DNA from: Sphaerisporangium krabiense
GTDB taxonomy: Bacteria > Actinomycetota > Actinomycetes > Streptosporangiales > Streptosporangiaceae
Direction of reading: 5' to 3'
Assembly: GCF_014200435.1 (NCBI RefSeq)
Contig: NZ_JACHBR010000001.1
Span: 4,123,501 to 4,187,500, forward strand
DNA length: 64,000 nucleotides
The notes under the pieces were generated by a model. That model saw only the letters and a program-made list of their open reading frames with translations, was not told the origin of the DNA and ran no database searches. A program made the translations under genes and the position numbers. Shown piece by piece: positions 1-7,877 of the stretch (position 1 is its first letter; each line of letters starts with the position of its first letter).

Positions 1-355
1 CGGCGCGGCGCTCGATGTCGGCGCGCAGGTCCCTGAGGGCCTTCGGCGACAGGCGGGCGGCCAGGACGTTGCGCAGCGTGTCGTGCTCGGGCGGGTCGGT
101 GGCGATGATCATGCCCTGGGTGGCGGCGTTGGCCAGGTCGTTCAGGCCGATGCCGCGGGCGGAGCTGAAGGACTCCCAGTCGCCGAGCGCGCCGCGCACG
201 TCGGCGTAGCGGCCCATCGCCCAGGCGCCGTAGCGGGGGAGGTGGACGGCGGGCGCGGTGTCCCGGATCCGCCGGTAGAGGGGGAACGGGTCGGTGAGCG
301 CGGCGTCGCTGAACAGGTCGAGGTCGAGGGCGGGGCCCTCCGCGAGGCTGGTCAT
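1..355 (-). CDS. Cytochrome P450, N-terminal part (runs off the left edge)
   Basis: About 118 residues of the N-terminus are visible; the haem-binding Cys loop lies outside the window. The start of the protein (MTSLAEGPALDLDLFSD, then DPFPLYRRIRD) and the later TDPPEHDTLRN segment are typical of soluble bacterial class I P450s (helix A/B region and the DPPEHxxxR start of helix C). The ATG overlaps the stop of the upstream ferredoxin reductase gene (ATGA), with AAAGGA upstream as ribosome binding site. It is the last visible gene of an operon that also encodes its redox partners, ferredoxin and ferredoxin reductase, and an aldehyde dehydrogenase. It probably hydroxylates a small catabolic substrate whose alcohol or aldehyde product is then oxidised. 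The substrate cannot be read from the sequence. Confidence 0.9.
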   Translation of the reverse strand, partial: MTSLAEGPALDLDLFSDAALTDPFPLYRRIRDTAPAVHLPRYGAWAMGRYADVRGALGDWESFSSARGIGLNDLANAATQGMIIATDPPEHDTLRNVLAARLSPKALRDLRADIERRA

Positions 356-1506
356 CCTGTGGTCCTTTCGGGGACGGGGGCGGCCGCGAGCTTGCGCAGC
401 TTGACCACGGGCATGCGGTGGTTGACGGTGGCGGCGGCGACGGTCGCGCCGTCGCGGGTCCACTGGAGCAGGGCGCTGCCCTCCTCCATCGAGCCGGTGA
501 CGACGTGGGTCTCGCAGCCGGGGAGGATCCGGCCGCAGATCTTGATGTCGAGGCCCCACTGCTCGGTCCAGTAGTAGGGCGAGGGACGGTACTCGGGCGC
601 CTCGTCCCCTTTGAGCAGGGCGAGCGCGGCGGCCCTCGCCTGGTCGATGGCGCTGCCCCAGTGCGGCGAGCGGCGCGGCAGATCGGTGTGGTCGCTGACG
701 CGGGTGACGACGTCGCCGGCGGCGACGACGCCCGGGGCCACCCGGCAGCGCTCGTCGACCAGCAGCCCGCCTGGCCCGCCGAGGCCGGAACCGGCCAGCC
801 ACTCCACGTTCGGCAGGTCGCCGGCCGCGGTGACGATCACGTCCGCCTCCAGCGGGGCGCCGTCGCCGGTGAGGACGGCGGTGGCGGGCGTGCCCGCGAG
901 CCGCACGCCGTCAGGGGCGTGGACCAGCCGCACGCCGGCGGCGAGCGCCGCCCGCGTCATGTGCCCGGCCAGGAAGGCGCCGAACTGGCGGACCAGGGGA
1001 GGGTCCCGGTCCACGACCGTGACGTCCAGGCCGAGGCCCCGGGCGGTGGAGGCGATCTCCATGCCGAGGAAGCCGCCGCCGACGATCACGACCGAGCGCG
1101 CGGTGGTGAGGCTCTCGCGCAGGCGCAGCGCGTCGTCCAGGTCGCGCACCACCAGCTCGCCCGCCTCGGGCGGACCGAGCCGGCGGGCCCGGGCGCCGGA
1201 GGCCACCACCAGGCCGTCGTAGGGCAGCTCCTCGCCGCCCTCCAGCAGCACCCGGCGGCGGCCGAGGTCCAGGCCGCGCGCCCGCGTCTTCGGGCGGAAG
1301 TCCAGGTCGGCGCGCAGCGGCGCCATGAACACCGAGTCGACGCTCTCGGTGCCCTTGAGCATCCCCTTGGACAGGGGCGGGCGGACGTACGGGGCGTGCC
1401 GCTCGTCGCTCACGATGGTGATCGGGCCGTCGTGACCCTGCTGCCGCAGCGCGTCGGCGGCGGTGACGGCGGCGATGGAGCCGCCGACGATGACGACGTC
1501 GCGCAT
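352..1506 (-). CDS. NAD(P)H-dependent ferredoxin reductase (FAD/NAD-binding)
   Basis: 384 residues of the two-dinucleotide-binding-fold oxygenase-coupled reductase family (as in putidaredoxin or rhodocoxin reductase). An FAD fold opens the protein (VVIVGGSIAAVTAADAL) and a second GxGxxG motif for NAD(P)H is in the middle (VVIVGGGFLGMEIA). A third conserved element, VVAAGDVV, lies near residue 270. It passes electrons from NAD(P)H through FAD to the neighbouring ferredoxin and so to the P450. The ATG at 1506 is preferred over a start 33 bases upstream because the FAD motif normally sits right at the N-terminus and the start forms a TGATG junction with the ferredoxin stop. It overlaps the P450 start by 4 bases, so the three redox genes are translationally coupled. 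Confidence 0.93.
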   Translation of the reverse strand: MRDVVIVGGSIAAVTAADALRQQGHDGPITIVSDERHAPYVRPPLSKGMLKGTESVDSVFMAPLRADLDFRPKTRARGLDLGRRRVLLEGGEELPYDGLVVASGARARRLGPPEAGELVVRDLDDALRLRESLTTARSVVIVGGGFLGMEIASTARGLGLDVTVVDRDPPLVRQFGAFLAGHMTRAALAAGVRLVHAPDGVRLAGTPATAVLTGDGAPLEADVIVTAAGDLPNVEWLAGSGLGGPGGLLVDERCRVAPGVVAAGDVVTRVSDHTDLPRRSPHWGSAIDQARAAALALLKGDEAPEYRPSPYYWTEQWGLDIKICGRILPGCETHVVTGSMEEGSALLQWTRDGATVAAATVNHRMPVVKLRKLAAAPVPERTTG

Positions 1507-1697
1507 CACGGCGCCAGCTTGAGCGCGGCGACCGGGCACACCCGCACGGCGGCCTCGGCGTCGGCGCGCTCGTCCTGTCCGACCTGCTCCGTCAGAACCG
1601 TCAGCTCGCCCTCGTCGTCCAGCTCCAGCAGGTGGGGGGCGGCCTCGGCGCAGAACCCGTAACCCTCGCAGCGGGCCTCGTCGACGATGATCCTCAT
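1506..1697 (-). CDS. P450-associated 3Fe-4S-type ferredoxin
   Basis: 63 residues, the normal size for the small ferredoxins that feed actinobacterial P450s. The cluster ligands are C10 and C16 in CEGYGFC and the Cys of the VCPV motif near residue 53. The position that would supply a fourth Cys is Tyr13, so a 3Fe-4S or atypically ligated cluster is expected. It starts with ATG behind an AGAGG site and sits between the aldehyde dehydrogenase and its reductase. It shuttles single electrons from the reductase to the P450 in the cytosol. Confidence 0.93.
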   Translation of the reverse strand: MRIIVDEARCEGYGFCAEAAPHLLELDDEGELTVLTEQVGQDERADAEAAVRVCPVAALKLAP

Positions 1698-1725
1698 GTC
1701 AGCACCTCTCTTCGGCGTTCGGCGG

Positions 1726-3204
1726 TCAGACGGGGTAGGCGTGCGGCGTGGACCGTGCGGTCACCCACTGCCAGTAGGTGAACTCGTCCAGGTTCCAGTG
1801 GCCGCCGTAGCGGCCGCCGTTGCCCGAGGCCCCCATGCCGCCCATGGGGACGTGCGCGGCGTCGTTGATGGTCTGGCCGTTGACGTGCACCATCCCGGTG
1901 CGCAGCCGGTCGGCCAGCGCGAGCCCGCGCGCCATGTCCCGGGTGTGGACGGCCGCGGACAGCCCGTAGGAGGTGCGGTTCGCCAGCTCGGCGGCCTCCT
2001 CGTCCGAGCCGAACCGGGTCACCGGGATCACGGGGCCGAAGATCTCCTCGGTGAAGGCGGGCGAGCCCGGGTCGACCCGGTCCAGCACGGTCGGGCTGTA
2101 GAACGGCCCCTCCTGTGTGCCGCCCGCGCCCACCACGGCGCCCGCCTCGACGGCGGCGGTCACGATCGCGTGCACGCGCCCGGCCTGGCGGGCGTCGATC
2201 AGCGGGCCCACCCGCACCTCGGGGCGCTTCGGGTCGCCCATGACCAGCGAGCGGGCGTGCTCGGTCAGGCGCGCGACGTACTCGTCGGCGATCCGCTCGT
2301 GCACGAGGTGGCGGCCGGTCGCCATGCAGATCTGGCCCTGGTGCAGCAGCGACCCCCAGGCCGCGTTGTTCACCGCGGCGTCCAGGTCGGCGTCGTCGAG
2401 GACGATGAGCGCGTTGTTGCCGCCGAGCTCCAGCACCACCCGCTTGAGCAGGCCGCCCGCCAGCTCGCCGACCCGCCGGCCGGTCGCCGACGAGCCGGTG
2501 AAGGAGATCACCGAGGTGTGCGGCGAGCGCACCACGGCCTCGCCGGTCGCCGGGCCGCCGGGCAGCACGTGCAGCAGGCCGTCCGGGAGCCCGGCGGCCT
2601 CGAAGACGCGGGCCAGCGCGACGCCGCCGCTCAGCGCGGTCTTCACGTCCGGCTTCAGCAGGACGCCGTTGCCCAGCACCAGCGCGGGGGCGACCGAGCG
2701 GATGGCCAGCATCAGCGGCGCGTTCCACGGCGCGATCACGCCGACCACGCCGACCGGCACCCGCCTGGCCATGCTCAGCACGGCCGGGTCGTCGTGCGGG
2801 AGCAACTGGCCGTAGGGCTGGTCGGCCAACTCGGCGGCGGCGCGCAGCTCGTCCTGGGCCTTGGTGATCTCCTGCTCGGCCTTGGCGCGGATGCAACCGG
2901 TCTCGCGGATCATCATCGCGACGATGTCCGCCCGCATCCCCTCCAGGGCCTGACCGGCCCGCGCCATGACGGCGGAGCGCTCCCGGAAGGAGGCGCCGGC
3001 CCACGCCCGCTGGGCCTCGGCCGCGACCGCGCCCGCCCGTTCGACGTCGGCCTCGTCGGCCAGCGCGATCTCGCCGATGCGCTCGCCGGTCGCGACCTCC
3101 AGCACGGGGGCGGTCCCGCCGCCACCGGGACGCCATCCACCGGAGTAGAGCAGGGCGGAGGCGGACGCGAAATCGCAGCCGCTCGCAGGGACGCCTTGGC
3201 TCAC
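1726..3204 (-). CDS. Aldehyde dehydrogenase (benzaldehyde dehydrogenase-like)
   Basis: 492 residues from a GTG at 3204 that has GGAG seven bases upstream; the frame is open further upstream (to 3291) but without homology-like sequence. The NAD(P)+ ALDH superfamily signature is complete: APWNAP, a GxTGSSATG-type coenzyme loop (SFTGSSATG), ELGGNN with catalytic Glu about residue 259, and the nucleophile in QGQICMATGR at about Cys293. Closest in style to benzaldehyde or vanillin dehydrogenases, which oxidise aromatic aldehydes to acids. As first gene of the P450/ferredoxin/reductase operon it may oxidise the aldehyde generated downstream of P450 hydroxylation. Divergent from the PucR-type regulator, its likely controller. 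Confidence 0.9.
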   Translation of the reverse strand: MSQGVPASGCDFASASALLYSGGWRPGGGGTAPVLEVATGERIGEIALADEADVERAGAVAAEAQRAWAGASFRERSAVMARAGQALEGMRADIVAMMIRETGCIRAKAEQEITKAQDELRAAAELADQPYGQLLPHDDPAVLSMARRVPVGVVGVIAPWNAPLMLAIRSVAPALVLGNGVLLKPDVKTALSGGVALARVFEAAGLPDGLLHVLPGGPATGEAVVRSPHTSVISFTGSSATGRRVGELAGGLLKRVVLELGGNNALIVLDDADLDAAVNNAAWGSLLHQGQICMATGRHLVHERIADEYVARLTEHARSLVMGDPKRPEVRVGPLIDARQAGRVHAIVTAAVEAGAVVGAGGTQEGPFYSPTVLDRVDPGSPAFTEEIFGPVIPVTRFGSDEEAAELANRTSYGLSAAVHTRDMARGLALADRLRTGMVHVNGQTINDAAHVPMGGMGASGNGGRYGGHWNLDEFTYWQWVTARSTPHAYPV

Positions 3205-3484
3205 AGAAACGCTCCAATCACGCGGATCTTCCCACGTCAAAACCGGATTAACGATGCGTTTCCCGGAGGTTAAGCGCTCCCTTGTCACCACCGCATCGCT
3301 ACAGGTGGACTAATCTCCAGGACAGGTTTCAGACACCGTGTCGGAAAGGGGTCACCCGTGCCCATCGACCACCTCCTTCCACCACCCGCCCCCCGGCCCG
3401 CCACGGGCGTCGACGGCACGTCCGGCCACGGGCGCCGCGCGTGAGCGCGGACACCGGCTCCCATCGGGCGGGCCGGAGGCGGAC

Positions 3485-4747
3485 ATGAGCGTCGACGACC
3501 TGGTCCAGACCCTCGCCGAGCAGCTCGGGGGCCCGGTGGTGCTCTACGACGACGATCTCGGCCTGGTCGCGTTCAGCGTGCACGGCGACGAGGTGGACGC
3601 CGCCCGGCGCTCGGTGATCCTCTCCCGCCGTGCCAGCGCCCGCGCCCGCGAGATGATCGCCGCGCACCAGGTGCGGCGGGCGCACGCCCCGGTACGGCTC
3701 CCTCCGCACGACGGCACGCCCGCCCGCGTCGTCTACCCGATCCGGCTCGGACGTCACGTGGTGGGATACGCCTCCTACATCGACCACCACCCGGACGGAG
3801 AGCTGCCCGCGCACCACGTCGGCGCGCTGCGCGACGCCGAGCCCGAGCTCGCGGCCCTGCTGGAGCTGCGCGGCCTGGAGCGCCGCCGGGACTCCGACGA
3901 GTCACGGCGGCTGCTCGCCGAGCTGCTCTCACCCGACGCGGCGGCGCGCGAACGGGCCGGTGAGGAGCTGATCGCCCACGGCCTGCTCAGCTCCGCGGCC
4001 CGCTACGCCGTGATGGTCTTCCGCTCGGTGCCGGCCGCCGCGGGCGCGGGGCAGGCCACCAGGGACGCGCGCGCCGGGACGCCGGCCGGGCGTCTGGCCG
4101 GGGTGCCGGTTCCCGCGCAGGACGCGGCGCGGCCGGCCGGGGGCACGCGGCTGGCGATCGAGCAGGCCATGTCGGTGATCGTGCGCTCGACCTCGCTCAA
4201 GGGCTGCGGCGCCGTCCTCGGCGAGGAGGGGGTGCTCGTCATTCCCCGCCCGGTCAACAGGGAGCGGCTCGCGAGCCTGCTCGCCCTTCCCGGGCTGGAG
4301 GCCGTGCGCGGCGGCGGGGGCGGCCCCCGTGACGAGCCGGCCCAGGCGCACGAGTCGTACCGCGAGGCGGTCATGGCCTGCCGCGTCGCGATGGCCGACC
4401 CCGCGCGCCACGGCCCCTCGGCCCACTGGGACGATCTGGGCCTGGACCGGCTGCTGATCCAGCTTCCCCTGTCCGGCCTGACGGCGGGCGACCTGCCGCC
4501 GACGGTGCGCCGGCTGCTGGAGGCGCCGTCCGGCGCCAAGCTGGCCGACACCCTGGAGGCGTACCTCGACAGCGGCGCCGACGCCCAGGCGACCGCCCGC
4601 GCCCTGCTCATCCACCGCAGCACGCTGTACTACCGTCTCGGGCGCATCCACGAGCTCACGCGGGCGGACCTGTCCGACGGCCGGGTGCGCACCGAACTCC
4701 ACACCGCCCTGCGCGTGGCGACCCTGTCCGGCCTCCGCCCGTCCTGA
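3485..4747 (+). CDS. PucR/CdaR-family transcriptional regulator
   Basis: 420 residues. The N-terminal part (about 1-130) is a sensor-like region, the middle carries a divergent GGDEF-like linker, and the last about 60 residues form the PucR-type helix-turn-helix (LEAYLDSGADAQATARALLI, then STLYYRLGRI). Such proteins activate catabolic operons in response to small ligands. The ATG at 3485 has a strong GGAGG five bases upstream and is preferred to the ATG at 3338, whose extra 49 residues are low-complexity. Transcribed away from the aldehyde dehydrogenase/P450 operon across a 280-bp intergenic region, so it most likely controls that operon. Confidence 0.88.
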   Translation: MSVDDLVQTLAEQLGGPVVLYDDDLGLVAFSVHGDEVDAARRSVILSRRASARAREMIAAHQVRRAHAPVRLPPHDGTPARVVYPIRLGRHVVGYASYIDHHPDGELPAHHVGALRDAEPELAALLELRGLERRRDSDESRRLLAELLSPDAAARERAGEELIAHGLLSSAARYAVMVFRSVPAAAGAGQATRDARAGTPAGRLAGVPVPAQDAARPAGGTRLAIEQAMSVIVRSTSLKGCGAVLGEEGVLVIPRPVNRERLASLLALPGLEAVRGGGGGPRDEPAQAHESYREAVMACRVAMADPARHGPSAHWDDLGLDRLLIQLPLSGLTAGDLPPTVRRLLEAPSGAKLADTLEAYLDSGADAQATARALLIHRSTLYYRLGRIHELTRADLSDGRVRTELHTALRVATLSGLRPS

Positions 4748-4817
4748 GACGCCCACCACGACGGCGTACCGGTTCACCGCCGTACCGGTCGGCGGCGGCT
4801 GCGGCGTCTGGCGGCTG

Positions 4818-4842
4818 ATTTCCTGCAAACCTAGTAGGAAAT
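4818..4842. promoter_or_regulatory. Operator-like inverted repeat upstream of the sulfonate operon
   Basis: Perfect arms ATTTCCT (4818-4824) and AGGAAAT (4836-4842) are separated by 11 bases. The repeat ends one base before the -35 box of the leader-peptide promoter. The reverse complement aligns with the element at 12677-12701 next to the other organosulfur promoter, at 16 of 25 positions including both ends. Its place just upstream of or against the -35 would suit either an activator or a repressor of sulfur-scavenging genes. The cognate regulator is not in this window. Confidence 0.6.
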
Positions 4843-4843
4843 G

Positions 4844-4872
4844 TTGACTTTAGGGCGTGTGCGGCTTAATTT
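4844..4872 (+). promoter_or_regulatory. Sigma-70-type promoter of the leader peptide / sulfonate operon
   Basis: TTGACT (4844-4849), a 17-base spacer, then TAATTT (4867-4872). Six bases separate the -10 box from the ATG at 4879, so the predicted transcript starts at or next to the start codon of the leader peptide, that is, a leaderless mRNA. The identical geometry is found at the second leader (12656-12684). Confidence 0.7.
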
Positions 4873-4878
4873 CTGACT

Positions 4879-4953
4879 ATGAGCCAGGGCCCTTTTCTGA
4901 CCCGGTGTCACTCAGTGGACTTCTGTCACGTCGCCAGCGCGCAGTGTCGTTGA
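4879..4953 (+). CDS. Leaderless Cys-containing leader peptide (sulfur attenuator)
   Basis: 24-residue ORF beginning MSQGPFLTRCHSVDF and ending CHVASAQCR, with Cys at 10, 16 and 23. The VDFCHVASAQCR core matches the HVDLxRVASAxCR signature of actinobacterial leader peptides found in front of sulfate and sulfonate genes. It also closely resembles the second leader at 12527-12649. The ATG falls six bases after a -10 box, so it is probably translated from the 5' end without a Shine-Dalgarno site. Leaderless polycysteine sORFs in mycobacteria have been shown to act as cysteine-responsive attenuators; by analogy, slow decoding of Cys codons when cysteine is scarce would raise expression of the ABC operon 185 bases downstream. 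A C-rich tract near 5010-5030 and a TCCTC (4972-4976) that can pair with the downstream GAGGA ribosome site (5126-5130) are possible parts of the switch. Confidence 0.75.
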   Translation: MSQGPFLTRCHSVDFCHVASAQCR

Positions 4954-5138
4954 TCGCGGGTCTCTAGCCGTTCCTCGACCACCACGGAGGAGCCGCGGCC
5001 CTCGTCGGGCTTCTCCCCCTTCTCCCAGCGTGGCCGATCGCGCCCACGTCGTCCCCTAGGAACCTTCTTCCGGCATGCCCCCGCCCCGCGGCATGGCGTG
5101 GCGCGAGCATGCCCGCTTTCATCGTGAGGACCAATCCC

Positions 5139-6140
5139 GTGATCAGAATCAGACACGTCGCGCTGTCCGTCCTGCTGGCGGGCTCGCTCGTCGCGTGCGG
5201 CCGGGCCTCGGGCTCCTCGGGCGCCGACGAGGCCGTCGAGCTGCGCTACCAGGGCAGCGTCGGCGCCGTCACGCCCGCGGAGCTGGCCGCCGACCTCGGC
5301 TATCTCGGCCCCCTCAAGCTCAAATGGGTCGGCAACACCATCAGCGGCCCGCAGGACATCCAGTCGGTCGCCACCGACCAGACCGACTTCGGCGGCGCGT
5401 TCAACGGCGCGGTGGCCAAGCTCGTCGCGAGCGGCGCGCCGATCAAGGCGGTGATCAGCTACTACGGCTCCGACGAGCACACCGCGCAGAACTACTACGT
5501 GCTGGACGGCAGCCCGATCAAGGGGCCGCGCGACCTGATCGGCAAGAAGGTGGGCGTCAACACGCTCGGCGCGCACATGGAGGCCGTGCTCAAGGAGTAC
5601 CTCAAGCGGGGCGGGCTCACCCCCGAGGAGATCAAGCAGGTCGAGCTGCTCGTGGTGCCGCCGGTCAACGCCGAGCAGTCGCTGCGGGCCCGGCAGATCG
5701 ACGTGGCCGTGCTCGGCACCATCCTGCGCGACAAGGCGCTGGAGCGCGGCGGCATCCACCCGCTGTTCAAGGACACCGACCTGTTCGGCGAGTTCAACGC
5801 CGGCTCCTACGTGTTCCGCGAACGGTTCGTCGCCGAGCACCCCGCCGCCGTGCGGACCTTCGTGCAGGGCGTCGGCAAGGCGATCGACTGGTCGCGCGAC
5901 ACTCCGCGCGAGCAGGTGGTGGCGCGGCTCAAGGCGATCATCGCCAAGCGGGGCCGCAACGAGGACCACGACACGATCGGCTACTGGAAGAGCTACGGCG
6001 TCTCCTCCAAGGGAGGGCGGATCGCCGAGCGGGAGTTCGCGACCTGGATCGACTGGCTGGTGGCGGAGGGCGAGCTCAAGCCCGGCCAGGTGAAGCCGGG
6101 GGACGCCTACACCAACGAGTACAACGGGAGCGCCTCGTGA
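5139..6140 (+). CDS. Sulfonate-type ABC transporter substrate-binding lipoprotein (SsuA-like)
   Basis: 333 residues from a GTG at 5139 with GAGGA eight bases upstream; an ATG at 5109 in frame lacks a ribosome site. The N-terminus is a short signal peptide with a lipobox LVAC followed by Gly, so the protein would be lipid-anchored outside the membrane. The rest is an NMT1/SsuA periplasmic-binding fold, for example QYSVAT-like TDQTDFGGAFNG, the IGKKVGVNTLGAHME segment and NAEQSLRARQIDVAV. It would capture aliphatic or aromatic sulfonates or a related organosulfur compound. First structural gene of a four-gene operon, overlapped by the ATPase gene (GTGA), and probably governed by the upstream leader peptide. 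Confidence 0.88.
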   Translation: MIRIRHVALSVLLAGSLVACGRASGSSGADEAVELRYQGSVGAVTPAELAADLGYLGPLKLKWVGNTISGPQDIQSVATDQTDFGGAFNGAVAKLVASGAPIKAVISYYGSDEHTAQNYYVLDGSPIKGPRDLIGKKVGVNTLGAHMEAVLKEYLKRGGLTPEEIKQVELLVVPPVNAEQSLRARQIDVAVLGTILRDKALERGGIHPLFKDTDLFGEFNAGSYVFRERFVAEHPAAVRTFVQGVGKAIDWSRDTPREQVVARLKAIIAKRGRNEDHDTIGYWKSYGVSSKGGRIAEREFATWIDWLVAEGELKPGQVKPGDAYTNEYNGSAS

Positions 6141-6961
6141 CCGCCGCCGTGGAGACGGGGACCCGTGCCAAGATCGGGCTCCGGGACGTGGGCAAGGTCT
6201 TCCGGGTGCGGGGCACGGACCGGCCGTTCGCCGCGATCTCCGGCGTGGACCTGGACATCCGCGAAGGGGAGTTCCTCACCCTGGTCGGCCCGAGCGGGTG
6301 CGGCAAGTCGACGCTGCTCGACCTCATCGGCGGCCTCACCTCGCCGAGCTCGGGAGAGGTACTCCTGGACGGCGCCCCGGTCGGCGGGCCGGGCCTGGAC
6401 CGGGGCATCGTCTTCCAGCAGTACGCGCTGTTCCCGTGGCGCACCGCGCTCGCCAACATCGCGTTCGGGCTGGAGGCCAAGGGAGTGCCGCGCCGGGAAC
6501 GCGCGGACCGGGCGCGGCACTACCTGGACCTGGTCGGCCTGGACGGCTTCGGCGACCGGTACCCGCACGAGCTGTCGGGCGGGATGCGCCAGCGGGTCGC
6601 CATCGCGCGCAGCCTCGCGTTCGACCCCGACGTGCTGCTGATGGACGAGCCGTTCGCCGCGCTGGACGCGCAGACCCGCGAGTCCCTCCAGGAAGAGCTG
6701 CTGCACATCTGGGAGAAGACCCGCAAGACGGTCGTCTTCATCACGCACGGCATCGACGAGGCCGTCTACCTCGGCCAGCGCGTGGCGGTCATGACCGCGC
6801 GGCCCGGGCGCATCAAGCAGATCATCGACATCACGTTCGACTCGCGGGCGGGCGACCTGCGCGCCGACCCGCGGTTCGGCGAGTACCGGCACCGGATCTG
6901 GACGCTGCTGCGCGACGAGGTCGCCGCCGCCCAGCGCGAGGAGAGGAGCTCCGTTGACTGA
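6137..6961 (+). CDS. Sulfonate-type ABC transporter ATP-binding protein (SsuB-like)
   Basis: 274 residues starting with GTG, which overlaps the binding-protein stop as GTGA; GGGAG lies upstream. The nucleotide-binding motifs are intact: Walker A GPSGCGKST (51-59), Q-loop QQYALFPW, signature LSGGMRQR (146-153), Walker B LLMDEP with D170 and E171, and the switch His in FITHGIDEA. This subfamily (SsuB/TauB/NrtD) energises uptake of nitrate, sulfonates or taurine. The neighbouring monooxygenase and sulfatase genes point to an organosulfur substrate. Confidence 0.92.
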   Translation: MTAAVETGTRAKIGLRDVGKVFRVRGTDRPFAAISGVDLDIREGEFLTLVGPSGCGKSTLLDLIGGLTSPSSGEVLLDGAPVGGPGLDRGIVFQQYALFPWRTALANIAFGLEAKGVPRRERADRARHYLDLVGLDGFGDRYPHELSGGMRQRVAIARSLAFDPDVLLMDEPFAALDAQTRESLQEELLHIWEKTRKTVVFITHGIDEAVYLGQRVAVMTARPGRIKQIIDITFDSRAGDLRADPRFGEYRHRIWTLLRDEVAAAQREERSSVD

Positions 6962-7877
6962 CCTCGATTCCGTGGCCGCGCCCCTGGGGACCCGGCCCCC
7001 CGCGTCTCGCGGGAACGGAAGGACAACGGACGTCCCCGCCGCCGCGCCGCCGGAGTCGCGTGAAGGGACGACGGACGCCGCGGACCTTCACGAGGTCGCC
7101 GCGTCGCGGTGGGGGAGGACGGGCGCGTGGTTCGCGTCCGCGGCCAAGCGGTCGGCGGCGCTCGTCGTGCTGGTGGCGCTGTGGGAGTTCCTGCCCCGCA
7201 GCGGGCTGGTGGACCGGGTGTTCGTGCCGCCGCTGTCGGAGGACCTGGCCGCCTGGTACGAACTGCTGCGGAACGGCCAGCTCGTCGAGCACCTGCAGGC
7301 GTCCCTGGTCCGCTCGCTGGCGGGCTTCGGCCTGGCGATCGCGCTCGCGATCCCCCTCGGCCTGGCCATCGGCTGGTACCGCCCGGTCGCCGAGCTGCTC
7401 AACCCGGTGCTGGAAGTGTTCCGCAACACCTCGCCGGTCGCGCTGCTGCCGGTGTTCGCGCTGATCCTCGGCATCGGCGAGACCAACAAGATCGTGTTCG
7501 TGCTGTACGCCTGCTCGTGGCCGATCCTGCTCAACACCATCGGCGGGGTCAGGACGGTCGAGCCGCTGCTGATCAAGTCCGCCCGGTCGATGGGCCTCGG
7601 CCCGCTGCGCCTGTTCCAGAAGGTGATCCTGCCGGCCGCCGTGCCGACCATCTTCACGGGCGTGCGGCTCGCCGGGGCGTACTCGATCCTCGTGCTGCTG
7701 TTCGCCGAGATGGTGGGGGCCAAGGCCGGCCTCGGCTACCTCATCCAGGCGTCGCAGTCCAACTTCCGCATCACCGACATGTACGCAGGCATCATCACCA
7801 TCTCCGCGCTCGGCCTGGCGTTCAACCAGGTTCTCGTCGTGGTCGAGCGCCGCTTCTCCACCTGGAGGACCACCTGA
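6954..7877 (+). CDS. Sulfonate-type ABC transporter permease (SsuC-like)
   Basis: 307 residues from a TTG at 6954, overlapping the ATPase stop by 8 bases, with GAGGAGAGGAG upstream. After a polar, probably disordered N-terminal tail of about 55 residues come six predicted membrane segments, among them ALVVLVALWEFLP, LAGFGLAIALAIPLGLAIGW and VALLPVFALILGIGE. The cytoplasmic coupling motif of the BPD_transp_1 fold is seen as KSARSMGLGPLRLFQKVILP (EAA-like loop). It forms the membrane channel of the importer. Its TGA overlaps the next ATG (TGATG). Confidence 0.92.
   Translation: MTDLDSVAAPLGTRPPASRGNGRTTDVPAAAPPESREGTTDAADLHEVAASRWGRTGAWFASAAKRSAALVVLVALWEFLPRSGLVDRVFVPPLSEDLAAWYELLRNGQLVEHLQASLVRSLAGFGLAIALAIPLGLAIGWYRPVAELLNPVLEVFRNTSPVALLPVFALILGIGETNKIVFVLYACSWPILLNTIGGVRTVEPLLIKSARSMGLGPLRLFQKVILPAAVPTIFTGVRLAGAYSILVLLFAEMVGAKAGLGYLIQASQSNFRITDMYAGIITISALGLAFNQVLVVVERRFSTWRTT

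Noticed and set aside
1687-3273. Long open frames opposite the aldehyde dehydrogenase and similar long antisense frames throughout the window
   Set aside because: They mirror real genes on the other strand, are rich in Arg, Pro, Gly and His, and have no ribosome sites or domains. High GC content removes stop codons from the shadow frames.
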